A stretch of DNA of 64,000 nt from Tretioscincus oriximinensis (taxonomy: Eukaryota > Chordata > Lepidosauria > Squamata > Gymnophthalmidae), in NCBI GenBank assembly GCA_022410635.1, contig JAJVDF010000220.1:1167564-1231563 (forward strand). The letters are read 5' to 3'. Shown one piece after another: positions 20,580 to 31,345 of this stretch. The stretch's first letter is position 1. Each line of letters opens with the position of its first letter. The position numbers were made by a program, and so were the translations under genes. The notes below the pieces were generated by a model. That model had not been told where the DNA came from and made no database searches. It saw only the letters and a list, made by a program, of their open reading frames with translations.

Positions 20580-21420
20580 TGTGAAAGGAATAACTTTGAT
20601 CCTCCTTTAATATATATGCAGCCCCATGCCTAGAGAAAGCTGAATGCCCAGAAAACCTCCTATGTGTCACATGCAGCCGTCCCTGTGCTGCTTCCTATTT
20701 CTAGATGAGATCAAATCTGCACCTAACATCTTCTACAATAAAAGAGAGTGGGCACATTCATGAATGCTCTCTGCACAGTTATGGGCATGCAAAGGATGCA
20801 CCCGACCAAGATTCTGCATCGCTACAAGGCCTTGCAAAGAGTGGCCTACCTCTGCCCATGTGCATAAAGAAAGGGTCTGGGGGAATGAAGGCCAAAGATA
20901 GGAAGAGGAAGCAGAGGAAAGGCCATGCCAGATAAGGTCCAGAACTTGAAACAGCAGAAGCACAACATCCTGCATTTCTGTGTTGCAACCACACGGGGCA
21001 GTGGCCTCTCACAAGCATCATATTCTGGGTCCCACCTGCCAAGAAGGCAGTGGTGGTGGCCATTATTTCTGACATGTTTGCCACTGATACCCACCCGGTG
21101 AAATAGCCTATGGAGTAAAGGTAGGAAAGGGAATGGGAGGAAGAAGGATGGTGGATGAGTGGATGGATAAAGAGAGGGGAAAGAACACAGAAAAAAGAGA
21201 GAAAGAAGGGAGAGAGAGCACAGGGAGGGAAGAGAAAGGGACGAGGCAGATGACAGGTGAGACTATGTACTCTACTTTTTAATAGACATTCCTGCTTGTC
21301 TTGAATAAAACTGGAGGACAGATTTGACATATGCTTCATTGTTTCAGAAAAAAGATAAATAACTCTCCCTTCTTCCTGGGCTGGGTTAAAACTGCTCACT
21401 CATTTCCCCGTTTGTTTTCA
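20580..21420. other. Unassigned block with long overlapping open frames
   Basis: The minus strand has a 206-codon frame (21399 to 20779) and a second overlapping 82-codon frame; the plus strand has a 76-codon frame ending MKAKDRKRKQRKGHAR. The purine-rich tract 21120-21260 acts as a strong polypyrimidine tract on the minus strand and is followed by CCATAG at about 21105. No residue pattern was recognised. Base composition explains part of the openness. The block could hold an unrecognised exon or be chance. Confidence 0.3.
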
Positions 21421-21939
21421 CCGATTGCAAAAACATTGCCTTGTGTTTTTTTTCCCCTTTGGGGAATTCTTAGAAATGTGCCTTTGGTCTAATTAGAGGC
21501 ATGCAAAATTTCCCAACCATGAGAAGAGTAGTTGGGGGCAAATGGGGAGAAAGAAAAACTTGACTTTCCTTGAAACCAGGATTTGAAAGACTTCATGAAA
21601 ATATCGATGCAATTTTGTTGAGATACATATAGAATTTTACTGCACGTATCTTCAAAGAATTATCTGTGAAAACTATTTTCATCCATTGGCAGGGGCACAG
21701 CAAGGAGTCGCCCCCCAAATTCTGCATCTTTGCTCATAGATCAGACACCCCTCTGAGGTAAATATTTGGTTCCCCATCCCCCCAGACTCCACACAGGGAA
21801 GAGAATAATTTTTCCTGCTGTCAGTTCTTTCAGGACCAAAGTTAAGGTTTTAAAATTACAATAGGACACAAGGGCCCAGTTTAAGAACTTCTCCAGATTC
21901 TGTCCTTCGGTGTAATGGATCCATTCAGCTATGCTCTCC
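21421..21939. other. Unassigned DNA
   Basis: No gene or repeat recognised. Confidence 0.4.
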
Positions 21940-22275
21940 CCTAGGTTGAAGCATTCCCACTTCTAGCTCTGAAGCAGAAAGTATTAAAGCTATTTTCTAG
22001 TCTCTGTGTGTTCTATTTGGCTACTCACTGTGATTGGGAGAAACTTATCACATAGCATGTAGCACACAGAAAGGCTAGAATACAGCCTTCATACTTCCTG
22101 CAATAATGTTTCCACAGTGCAAGAATAATTGTAAATGACTCAAAAGTAGATAAATTTAAGGTAAATTGAAGAGTGCTTTTCGAGTGATTAGGAATATAAA
22201 TTAGCAATGCAAATGCCCTGTTCCTGATAACTGCTTTGACTATTCTCTGAACAAAGTGTGAAAAGACTCACACTT
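21940..22275 (-). repeat. M1 copy
   Basis: GAAGCATTCCCACTTCTAGC, CTAGTCTCTGTGTGTTCTAT, GATTGGGAGAAACTTATC, ACACAGAAAGGCTAGAATAC and GAGTGCTTTTCGAGTGATTA. The right terminus ACAAAGTGTGAAAAGACTC is preserved. Confidence 0.65.
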
Positions 22276-23084
22276 TCTTTCAAGGAGGGTTTGCTTTACC
22301 CCAAGACACAGATTAAGTTATTAAAAGCCATTAAAACTATGAACAGCTATTTTTGACATAGAATTTATATTTGCAAAGGTGAACTGAAAAATATTTTTGA
22401 AAATGTAATATAAACCTGTTTTTCTTTTTTCGTATTTCAGTGTTCCTATTCCGCCCCTACAGGAGATGGTGCTTGGTGTGGCTAACAGCTGTTAAAAACT
22501 ATAATTAATATAGGAGTGCACAAAAATAGCACAATGAAGATAATTCTTGGCTGGGCTAAAAAGAACTATGGCCTGTCCCATTTGTCGGAAGTGACCTGGC
22601 CTTAAAATAATCATTTAGTAAGGATGTGGAAAACATACAGTACACTTGAGTGGGAGGAATAGAGAGGCATTTTTCCCACCTTTAATTGTTCTAGAGGCAT
22701 TTTTCCCTACATGACTTAAAGTAAAAAACTGCTGGCTTTTAAAAAGGGGCTCATGGAGGAAGCATATGCCAAAGGTCACTGAGCATTTTCCTCCCTCAAA
22801 CCCACACCAGATCTATTTTTATACTGTTCATTCTTTATNTAATAGCAATATGGGTAGCATACTCCTCCCTGTCACTTTTAATGAAAAGAAAATGATCACT
22901 ATCATACTAATCAGTTCCAGACTGATTTTGGCCCCTTTTGTCCATATCTAGTAATTTAACTAGTTCAGTAATGCCCATCATTTGCATGAGATAAGTGGTA
23001 GTCCACATCAGATCTATACTCCAATCCAGAACACTGGTAGACCACGTTACTCAGTACTAGACCCCTACCAGTGCTGTCTGTTTC
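22276..23084. other. Unassigned DNA
   Basis: Mostly featureless. At 22419-22440 a good polypyrimidine tract and TTTCAG precede short open stretches in all three frames (to about 22507). A terminal exon cannot be excluded, but the evidence is slight. Confidence 0.35.
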
Positions 23085-23437
23085 AGATTCATAGNATCAT
23101 AGAGTTGGAAGGGACCTCCAGGGTCATCGGGTCCAACCCACTGCTCAATGAAGGATTCCTTAAACCATCACAGATGACTNTGCAACCTCTTGTTTGAACA
23201 CTTCCAGCAAGGCCAGCTCACCACNTCCTGTGACAAACTGTTCCACTGGTTTATCACCCTGAATCTACTCCCTAATCAGGTCTCCTCTCAGCCTTCTCTT
23301 TTGCAGACTAAACATCTCTAGATTCTTTAACCGTTCATCATAGGACATGGTTTCCAGAACACACACCATCCTTGTATCTCTCTTTTGAACTTGCTCTNGT
23401 TTATCAATGTCCATTTTAAATTNGGGNCCCCAGTCCA
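23085..23437 (-). mobile_element. CR1-B LINE 3' end with internal deletion
   Basis: Antisense CR1-B: AGTTGGAAGGGACCTCCAGG, CTGCTCAATGAAGGATTCC, GTTCCACTGGTTTATCACCC. The sequence then jumps from the INQW region directly to ATCAGGTCTCCTCTCAGCC, so about 120 bases present in other copies are missing. Eight Ns are scattered through it. Confidence 0.75.
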
Positions 23438-23536
23438 CATATAGACTAAATGAATATGAATGTGGCTGCAAAGGATCTATGTCAAATCTGCACTGTAACA
23501 CATGCATTGCCTTGGTTCTAATAACTCTCAATGTAT

Positions 23537-23736
23537 NTCAATTTCAGAGAAATAGCNNTGTTAGTCTAGCAGAAAGTCCAGCAAAGGAGCTAGCAGCACT
23601 TTGAGACTAACTTGAGAAAAGTGATTGGCATAAGCTTTCGTAGACAGGTCTACTGAAGAAGTAGACCTGTCTACGAAAGCTTATGCCAACCACTTTTCTC
23701 AAATTAGTCTCAAAGTGCTGCTAGCTCCTTTGCTGG
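23537..23736 (+). mobile_element. P1 fold-back element, complete copy
   Basis: Starts at CAATTTCAGAGAAATAGC (an unpaired arm of about 40 bases). The two inverted arms, from CCAGCAAAGGAGCTAGCAGC to GTAGACAGGTCTAC and back, surround the 7-base loop TGAAGAA at about 23654. The end is CTCCTTTGCTGG. TCTCAATGTAT at 23526-23536 and 23737-23747 is the duplication. The centre reads CTGAAGAA-GTAGAC-CT-GTCTAC-GAAAGC, resembling a hammerhead ribozyme core. No open frame. Confidence 0.75.
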
Positions 23737-23997
23737 TCTCAATGTATGGTGCATGCTGCTGCAGCCAATCGCATTACTAAGATGAATTTAGCGTAGTAAC
23801 ACATCAGAGACTAAAGAATAGAAGTAACAGTTTTTAAGTTTAAAGTATGACTATAGGCTATCATCTCAAAATAAGCACCTCTAATAGAATTGGGAATTCT
23901 TCTCCCAATCCAGAGATATCAGTCTCTTACTCTTCTTGAAGCTAGGTAAAGAGTATTTTCCAAAATTCCAGAAATGCCCCANAAGGTGCCTATTTGA

Positions 23998-24262
23998 GGT
24001 GCATTGAAAGATACATTCAGCTGGAGCACATGACATGTGCTATTCAGAACACAGAAAGGCTAAAATACAGCTTTTGCCTTTTTTTACAGAAATGTCTCCA
24101 GAGCATAGGAATAATTGTGGATTACCTTAAAGCAGTCTGTGTAAGGTATATTTAAGAATGCTTTTGGAGTGACTGAAGTACAAAGAACTGGCAACTCAAA
24201 AGCTCTGTCCTTGCTAATTGCTTGGATTATTCTCCATCAAAGTGCCAAAATGCCCTAGATGC
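23998..24262 (-). repeat. M1 copy, partial
   Basis: CAGAACACAGAAAGGCTAAA, ATACAGCTTTTGCC, CATAGGAATAATTGTGGATT, AGAATGCTTTTGGAGTGACT, ending CATCAAAGTGCCAAAATGCC, the M1 terminus. The half with the GCATTCCTGCTCC palindrome is missing. Confidence 0.6.
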
Positions 24263-24277
24263 ACAACTTCAGAGTGT

Positions 24278-24406
24278 CCAGCAAAGGGGCTAGCAGCACT
24301 ATGAGACTAACTTGAGAAAAGTGGTTGGCATAAGCTTAGTCTCATAGTGCTGCTAGCCCCTTTGCTGGACTTTCTGCTAGACTAACACGGCTATTTCTCT
24401 GAAATT
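24278..24406 (-). mobile_element. P1 fold-back element, short copy, reverse
   Basis: Reverse orientation: begins CCAGCAAAGGGGCTAGCAGC and ends CGGCTATTTCTCTGAAATT. The hairpin arms are shortened at the centre (GCATAAGCTTAGTCTC), so the hammerhead-like core is lost. The 13-bp duplication AACTTCAGAGTGT lies at 24265-24277 and 24407-24419. Confidence 0.75.
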
Positions 24407-24419
24407 AACTTCAGAGTGT

Positions 24420-25484
24420 GTGAACTCTGTGTAAAGAGTCTCTTTCTGAACTTTTAAGTTGCGTAATCCTGAGATGACCACATCAATTCTTTTTCCAGGC
24501 TGGTTTCCCCAAATGTGAGGGGCATCTGCTTTTATATAAGAAGAATTTTTATATTTATATTTTGACTATTGATCTAACTGCTGTAGTTTAAGGTCAAGTG
24601 AAAATAAGCATGACTCATGATCATGCTTTTATTAAAAATTGGGAAAGTCCTAACTTAAGGTTTTGAGTTTAAGGCAAGTTTTGATTTAGTGCAGCTGAAC
24701 CGGATGGGTTTGATTTTTAATGAGCTAGAAAAATGAGGAGCACCTCAATTTGTGAAACAAAAAACATCAGAAACGGGTTTAAGAAAAAAGGTTAGAAACT
24801 ATGTAATTTGCATTTGACTATGCTAGCAGTGAAATCCACTAAAGATGTATATTGTAGCCACATCTGAAAATTCCCAATTCGAACTAAAACTCTGGAATGC
24901 AACTATCCCAGATGTGTGAAAAATGAAAAGGATAAAAATTCTTCCAAAATACAGATGGAAAGAAAAATAGGTTTTTTCAAAGGCAGGGCACTCAAAATGG
25001 TTCAGACTCCTCCCCAACCACATATTTAACCTCGCTGTTTCTTTTAAAATCTGGAAAAACACGTTCGCGATCCTGCTTCACTTAACTTCAGGTTTCCATG
25101 CTGCTCTGATGCTTTGCCTAGCAATCTCGTCACATGACAACCCCATAAGGCATTCTGTGCTTGCCTTACTACAATTCCCAGAATTCTCTGCAAGCTGCGA
25201 GTTTACCATGTTCACATTACTGAAATATCCCCACGAAGACTTTTTTCGCATTTTAGAAATGTCCACTGTGAAGTCACACAAGCTGCGGTGGCTGGAAATT
25301 CTGTGACCACTGGCCTTTTTAGCAAGTGGATCGCTGAACATTCGGGACCTCTTGGGGCGGATTAATAGTGNTGTCACTTTCAACTCACTAAAAATCGTGA
25401 GTGGGGATGCAGCCTCAATATAAAATTACTACATCTAGCTAGAAATACTACATGCCAAAGAATTATTTGAATATTTGGGTTAAA
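24420..25484. other. Unassigned DNA
   Basis: No repeat family or convincing exon. Open frames at 25078-25383 on both strands lack recognisable protein features. Confidence 0.4.
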
Positions 25485-26665
25485 TTCACATTTGGAGTAA
25501 GGAATAGTGCAGTGATGAGCAGGAAATGAGCTCCCCTATAGCCATTTGTTTCAATATTCCTTTGTCATCTCAAAATCATACTTAAACATAACACAAACTT
25601 ATTGTGTGTGGACTGCATTACTAGCATTACCAGAAAGAAAAGCAGGACAGGGATTCTGCATCTTTAATGGATGTAAAAAAGAAGCAGTTTCTGCAGGTGC
25701 AGCTTGTAATGCCACTAGCACCAGAGGAAATGGCCTCTTTTACGCACTAAAGATGCAGTATCTCTGCCTGGGTTGTTGTTGTTTAGTAACCTTAATCTTT
25801 CCTGCATCCTAAAAATATTCCTTCAGGAAGTGTAAAACTTGCACTCTAGATTTTCTGTATTCTACTTGTCTTGTGGTATGTTTTCACCCAATACAATGTT
25901 GGTAGAGAGTCAAGAAGTATGTATTATACAGAAGGGATAGAGCATAGGTCAGAAATTGTGGCTCTAGAGCCATCTGGGGCTCTTTGGCCGCTTGAGTGTG
26001 CCTCTGACCTCAACAGAAGGTCACCAAAGTGTCCGGAACTGATCTTGGTGGTGCACCGTATCCGTGCCATCCAGACAGGGCGCACACCCCCNTGAGCAGT
26101 TCTGGACGTCAGCAGCGAGCAACTGCCGCCTACCTAACTCGGATGCCTGCCTGTGACTGTACACAGCAGCCAGACCGGAAACTGCTGTTGGCACATGGCG
26201 CACAGTGCCTGGGCACAGCCACAGGCAGGTAGCCAAGTCAGACAGGCGGCATCCGCTTGCTGACGATGTCCAGAACTGCTTGTGATGTGCACCATGACTG
26301 CAAACCTGAAAGGAAAGAAAGAGAGAAGGAAAGCAGGNNNNAAAAAGGAAGGCAAAGGAAAAAGTCTTGGGAAGGGGTGTGGCTTGGGAAAGGACAGGGC
26401 TCAGGTAGGGGGNACGGCCATGCGGCTCCCAAGTCACCCTGGGAAGGGGGTGTGGCCACAAAATGACTCTCGACTGCAAAGAGTTTGCCCACCCCTGGGC
26501 TAGAGTACAGACGTTGCACTTTCTGCTTCTGGCCTAGGTACACAGGAATGCTTCTTTCTGGGAATGAGCAGCACAAGCAGGCAGCATTTCCCCCCATACA
26601 GCAGAGGGAAATGGTTGCCAATAACCGTGCTCTGAAGATAAGTGCGAAAAAAGCCTGTTANTTTC
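25485..26665 (+). repeat. M1 copy, split by a hAT
   Basis: The left half reads AGTAAGGAATAGTGCAGTG, TCTAGATTTTCTGTATTCTA and TATGTTTTCACCCAATAC. After the hAT it resumes with CTAGAGTACAGACG, CTTCTGGCCTAGGTACAC, GGCAGCATTTCCCCCC and ends AAGTGCGAAAAAAGCC. The terminus is clear on the right. Confidence 0.6.
25943..26497. mobile_element. Non-autonomous hAT element nested in M1
   Basis: Left end CATAGGTCAGAAATTGTGGC with CTCTTTGGCCGCTTGAGTG, right end GAGTTTGCCCACCCCTG, both of Charlie-like hAT type. The 8-bp duplication is GGATAGAG (25935-25942) and GGCTAGAG (26498-26505), one mismatch. The GC-rich interior has short inverted segments (GGCAGGCATCC-type, CACAGTGCCTGGGCACAGCC). N-runs are present at 26338-26341. 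No transposase frame. Confidence 0.7.
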
Positions 26666-27044
26666 ATTTCACAATCATAACAAACCACAAGGCCTTGCAT
26701 AAATGTTCTGCAAATTTCACATTATTCAACTTCAGGATCAAAAATGTCACAGCCTAGAAATTTGTCTGTGGTGGGGAGAACCTAGGCACATTCTTCATGC
26801 CATCTGGAAGCACAAATATTTTTAAGTCTGTTTCAGCTGCCAGTATGAAAAGTACTTTTCAAATAGTTCACAGATGGTTCTTTTGCGCCTATTAAGGCCT
26901 CCGAAGCCTCTGGGGCCAAGCAGGCCTGACAATGTTTGTATGGCTGCAATTAAATAGGCACTTATTTCCATATGAGCTGGGACTACTCCAGACTCAAATG
27001 CATTTTATTCAGAATTGTAAACAGAATTACAATGCTCAAATAAA
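26666..27044. other. Unassigned DNA
   Basis: No gene or repeat recognised. Confidence 0.4.
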
Positions 27045-27455
27045 GGCTTTTTTTTTTTTTTGCTTTTAATTGCTTTATATTCCACAATCACTCCAAAACC
27101 ATAAACATGCCTTCATGTGTGGACTTTGTTCAGGCCATCCACAGTCATTCCCATCCCCTGGAAAGATTCAGAAAGTGCAAAGGCTAATCTCTAGCCATTC
27201 TACATGCCTGGTATACATTCCCTTCGCGATGATTGGGTGAAACAAAATAACTTGTGACATTTTTTTCACCCAATCGCAAGTAAGAAAAAACAGACAGACA
27301 CGTAGCACACAGAAAGGCCAGCTTAGAACACAGTTTTCACAATTTCTGCTTCTGGATTAGGCGTAGCAATGCTTTCGCTTGGAGAATTGTGTAAAACAGG
27401 TAGCATTCGCCCCAGCCAATGGATAGAAATGATTCGTAATAACAATTCACTGAAG
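27045..27455 (+). repeat. M1 copy
   Basis: After a T-run: CACAATCACTCCAAAACC, AGTGCAAAGGCTAATCTCTA, CCATTCTACATGCCTGG, the facing GATTGGGTGAAAC and TTTTTTTCACCCAATCGC, ACACAGAAAGGCCAGCTTAG and TTCGCCCCAGCCAATGG. The internal inverted repeat around 27230-27275 is unusually clear. Confidence 0.65.
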
Positions 27456-27903
27456 GTATATTAAAAAAAAATCCCCTCTATTGTGTAACGTATCCTACTT
27501 TAGAAGGTGGTTCTGAGCAAGCCTGTATTTTAAGGAAAGCGACAGTGCAGCTGCACAAGGTGGCACAATTGGGGAGGGGGGGGATACCCACACTCCCCGC
27601 CCCAGGAAATAAAAAATTGAAGGTTATATAAACACTCATATAAAAACTTCAAAGATTACATCAGAGTTGATAAAAGTACAACTACAGCATACAAATAAAG
27701 TCCTTGAAAGAGAAGATATAGATGTGTGGAGTTCTAGAATGATAAAGAAAAGCAAATGCATATTTGATATGGCATAGGCCTGATGGGCATTTTCTGATTT
27801 AATCCACTTTGGTAAATGTGAATTTGCTTGTCTTGGAACCTGTTTGTAAAATGAATAACTGAGCCTACGGAAACAGGGCCTAAGATGTAAATGTTAAGTT
27901 ATA
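27456..27903. other. Unassigned DNA
   Basis: No gene or repeat recognised. Confidence 0.4.
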
Positions 27904-28163
27904 CAGTGATACCTCGGTTCTCGAACATAATTCGTCCCAGGAGGACGGTCGAGAACCAAATTGTTCGAGAACCGAAGCAAGGCACGCCGGGCCGAAAAAA
28001 CGCACACTGATGACGCAAGCAAGGCGCGCCGGGCCGAAAAAACGCCGAAGGAAGTTCGAGTTCCAAATATTTGGTCGGATTCCAGGACAAAAGTTTCTGG
28101 AATCTCCTGGTCGAATACCGATTTGGTCGGAAGTCAAGGCGTTCGAGAACCGAGGTATCACTG
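27904..28163. mobile_element. Tc1/mariner-type MITE
   Basis: 260 bp with perfect 23-bp terminal inverted repeats starting CAGTGATACCTCGGTTCTCG. TA target duplications lie at 27902-27903 and 28164-28165. The interior is CpG-rich with a tandem duplication of about 41 bases (GCAAGGC(A/G)CGCCGGGCCG at 27978 and 28019). TIR perfection plus retained CpG suggest recent activity. No transposase. Confidence 0.9.
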
Positions 28164-28519
28164 TATGTGGATATAGCAAGTGATTAGAGGGTTGGACTGT
28201 TGCATTGCTTGTAGACTGGCTTATATCCTGCCAGGCCCCTAATGCACGAAGGCCTTTGATCACATCTAAATGAAGTTGGATTTTGGTGTTTTCGTTATTA
28301 TAATATTGATGTTTTGAATTTTATTTGTATACTTTTAAATAGTATTTAAACGTTGCTTTGATAATCCAAAAAATTTTCATCCTTTTATTTCTGTTTTTAT
28401 GTTTTGGACCCGGGACTTTATTGTTTTGTTGCAAATAGGGCCTAAAACAAATCAAGCTAAATACAATTAGATAAATGCAAATCAAGCCTTTGATAATAGT
28501 AGGTTTGTATCACATTTCA
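28164..28519. other. Unassigned DNA
   Basis: No gene or repeat recognised. Confidence 0.4.
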
Positions 28520-28725
28520 TTGTCATAGAATCTGAAGAATTGGAAGGGGAATCAAGCGTCATGCAGGATTCACTGAACCATCCCAGGCAGGCATCTGCCA
28601 GCCTCTGTTTAAAGAGTTCCCTCGTTGGAAAATCACACTACCTCTCGTGACAAGCGATTCCATCGCTTGATCAGTCTCACTGTCAGAAAGTTGTGCAACG
28701 CTGTGCTAAATCAAGANTTATGAAC
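28520..28725 (-). repeat. Old CR1-B 3' end
   Basis: CATAGAATCTGAAGAATTGG, CATGCAGGATTCACTGAACC, CCTCTGTTTAAAGAGTTCCC and ACTGTCAGAAAGTTG follow the antisense CR1-B order. More diverged than the other CR1-B copies. Confidence 0.6.
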
Positions 28726-28816
28726 ACACCGCATAAGGCATTAAGTCACATATAAAGGTAACAATACAACAGCAAATTAAAAATGCCACAGCCATTTGGG
28801 AATAAAGGAATCATAC

Positions 28817-28954
28817 CTGGTTCAGTGCAGTTTTTGCGATCGGAGTGTTCCATTTCCTCAGGATTATCGGTGACATTCTCTTGAACNTCCTGGAGCAACT
28901 GTCGCCCAATCCACTTATTATTAGATTCCAGGGCAGAATTCAGAACATAATAGT
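28817..28954 (-). CDS. Probable internal exon of an unidentified host gene
   Basis: On the minus strand the acceptor CTCTCTTCTTCCCTTCTAG is followed by 138 bases and the donor CAG|GTATGA. Only one frame is open across it, entering two bases into a codon and leaving after one base: a symmetric phase 1-1 exon of about 45 full codons. The reading includes YYVLNSALESNNKWIGRQL, then VQENVTDNPEEMEHSDR and KNCTEP. It is polar, with two N-glycosylation sequons (NVT, NCT), one cysteine and no low complexity; phase 1-1 exons are common in extracellular modules. No repeat overlaps it. The gene was not recognised, and an intracellular protein is not excluded. One N makes residue 24 Asp or Glu. Confidence 0.6.
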
Positions 28955-29039
28955 CTAGAAGGGAAGAAGAGAGTACTATTTAAAAATGACATCCACAGAA
29001 GCCCATGCATTGAGCTCAGAAGCAGAGGCCCTCCTGTAC

Positions 29040-29320
29040 CTAGCAAAAGGGGTAAAGGACAGGGCCATCTTAATGGTAGCTTCCACAACATGAAATAGTT
29101 TTCCCCTTGAGGAACCTTCAGGTTTCTTTATTGAATATCTTCAGAAAACCAAGGAAGATACAGCTGTTTACCCTGACCTACAGCTGTAGTGATCGTGTCT
29201 TCTTTTCACTGTTCTTGTTTTTAATGTTTGTATTTATATTTGTTTTGTTGTTGCTACCCACCCTGACACCTTCAGGGTAGGATAAAAGCGTAAATATAAA
29301 CAAACAAACAAACAAAACGA
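29040..29320 (+). repeat. Old L2 3' end
   Basis: CACAACATGAAATAGTTTTCC, GAGGAACCTTCAGG-like, TTGTTGCTACCCACCCTGAC, then TTCAGGGTAGGATAAAAGCG and an (AAAC)n tail. Typical L2 3' order, with a changed tail unit. Confidence 0.6.
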
Positions 29321-29524
29321 TATACATAGTAACTTGTGAGTATCATCAGTCTGCTTTGTTTTTGCTACAATTATTGCAACTTTAAGTAGCAACCTCAGAT
29401 GTGTTCATTGACAGAGATTGCTTTTGCCTGTCTAAACCAGAAAGTGGTAGCTGACCTTGATTGCAATGGCATCTATGGAATCCTATTTATACTTTGATAC
29501 ACCAGCAAAAAGTCCCACAACTGA

Positions 29525-29760
29525 GAACCAGTTTGGTGTAGTGGTTAGTTTAGGACTCCTATGTAGTAGTCTGCCAGTTCAATTCCACACTCCTCCATGA
29601 AGTGTGACCTTGAGCCAGTCACAGTTCTTTAGAGCTCTCAGCCCCNCAAAATTCAGAGGGTATCTGTTGTGGAGAATGAAACAAAAGCTATGTGTCCCCA
29701 CCCTTTGGTAAAAAGGGCAATATAAACAGATGTTGTAATTGATGATGAAGATAATGACCT
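29525..29760 (+). mobile_element. Second tRNA-derived SINE type
   Basis: Head AGTTTGGTGTAGTGGTTAG and B-box-like AGTTCAATTCCACACTCC, then TGTGACCTTGAGCCAGTCAC and AGGGTATCTGTTGTGGAG. This layout is known from squamate SINEs and is distinct from SINE-1. The 3' hairpin region is decayed. Confidence 0.55.
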
Positions 29761-29794
29761 TCATCATGCCAAAGTATTAGGCAAGGATAATGAG

Positions 29795-30135
29795 AATGTT
29801 TCCTGCCTTTTTCACTTTCCCAACCAAAGCAATCCTACTCCAAGCCCAGGAACAGGCGGTTCAAAGACTGTATTCCTGCAGGTGGCCAGATAATTAATCA
29901 AACCAATTACACCTCCTGTAAAGTCAGGTGTGTAGTTTGGTGTATCTGGACTACTGATCAAGTTTTAGTTAAAGTTCACCATCCTGCACTCTAGCATTTT
30001 TGGTACGTTTTCCATGCCTGGCTGCTCCCAGCTTACTGTGACAGAGTGAAAGCATGTCACATAATATTTAGAACTCAGAATTCCTTCTTTCTCCAGGAAT
30101 TTTTAAAAATATAGTGAATGGCACTTTTTTCAGTA
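29795..30135 (-). repeat. M1 copy with an internal foreign segment
   Basis: AATGTTTCCTGCCTTTTTCA, GCAATCCTACTCCAAGCC and ACTGTATTCCTGCAGG are followed by about 110 bases that do not fit the family (29890-29995). M1 then resumes with CACTCTAGCATTTTTGG, CATGCCTGGCTGCTCC and GAGTGAAAGCATGTCAC. The extra segment was not identified. Confidence 0.5.
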
Positions 30136-30544
30136 TCCACGATGTAACCAGCACTTGGATTTTCCTAGAGGGCATCTTTACCTTAACCTGCCAAGTTAAT
30201 ATTGTACCTTAGAAAGCTAGTGTTCTATTGCATAGATATGCNTTTCCTCTGTTACTGCCAAGTAAGCTTGCAATTGCAACTTTAAAAAATGAAGCAAAAT
30301 ANTTCTAGAAACATGCTAAAGTGCTGTGCTTCAAAAGACTTTAAGAGACAGATGGTTCCTGGAAGAAAATTGCTGGACAAGACAAAACGTAGCTGAACCA
30401 AGTCAGCCAATTGTTATGTTCAAACATGGTTATATAATAATTTCAGATTGAAGAAAGAGAAGTTTCAGAATATTGAAAATATTAAGTAATTCAACTTTTG
30501 CAAATTCACACTTTGGCTGCAGGGACGCCAGGTTTTTCACCGCA
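30136..30544. other. Unassigned DNA
   Basis: No gene or repeat recognised. It may include the 3' UTR of the following L1. Confidence 0.35.
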
Positions 30545-31345
30545 ATGGTAGTATAATCATGATGACCCCGCTCTACATGTATTATATTAGTCTTTGTTCC
30601 ATGAACATCCGAACCTTTTGGGATAAAAGTTCATTTGTTGCTAAAATGAGAGCGTAGGCAATGAGTTTATTCCATTTTGTAGAGGTGGATGGATTTGCGA
30701 CAATTCCAAGGAGCTTCAGGCGATATTCTTGAAGAATATCAGTCATAAACTCTACCATGTAATGATAACATTCTTGAATTGTCCAAATGACCGAATTCTT
30801 CCAGCCTTTTTCTACAACAAGGTGTGCCGCATAGATAGCATACTGCATTAAGTTATGTTCTCCAATAGACAAATTGGTAGTGTCCCATTCATTACATAGC
30901 CACGAGGTTACTGAACATATTACGTTTATGTTGGCTATATTTCTGAGTTCTTCCATTACTTAGATGTATGAAAGATTGGATGTAGNGGCATTCTATCCAC
31001 ATGTGAACATATACACCTCTAATGTTACAACCATGCCAACAGGTTGTATACCTCCCTATAATATAGGTCAATTGGCTAGGAGTCCTATACCATCTTGTGA
31101 AAAGTTTGATCTCAGTCTCTCTAATCCTGTTGTCTCTAACTCTCTGTATTCTATGCATCCAGTTATCCCTTATCCTGGAAATTTGCAGTATTTCATTCAC
31201 CCAGTAATCTCTTAGAAGGTTTTGATTTTTATGTTTGTTAATTTGCAATATATTGTATATTGTCCTGACTAGCTTCCTTTCTCTGTTTAGTTTTCTACAA
31301 ATTATTTTCTCTATTTCTGCTTCCTCCACCATTGCGGATTTAACC

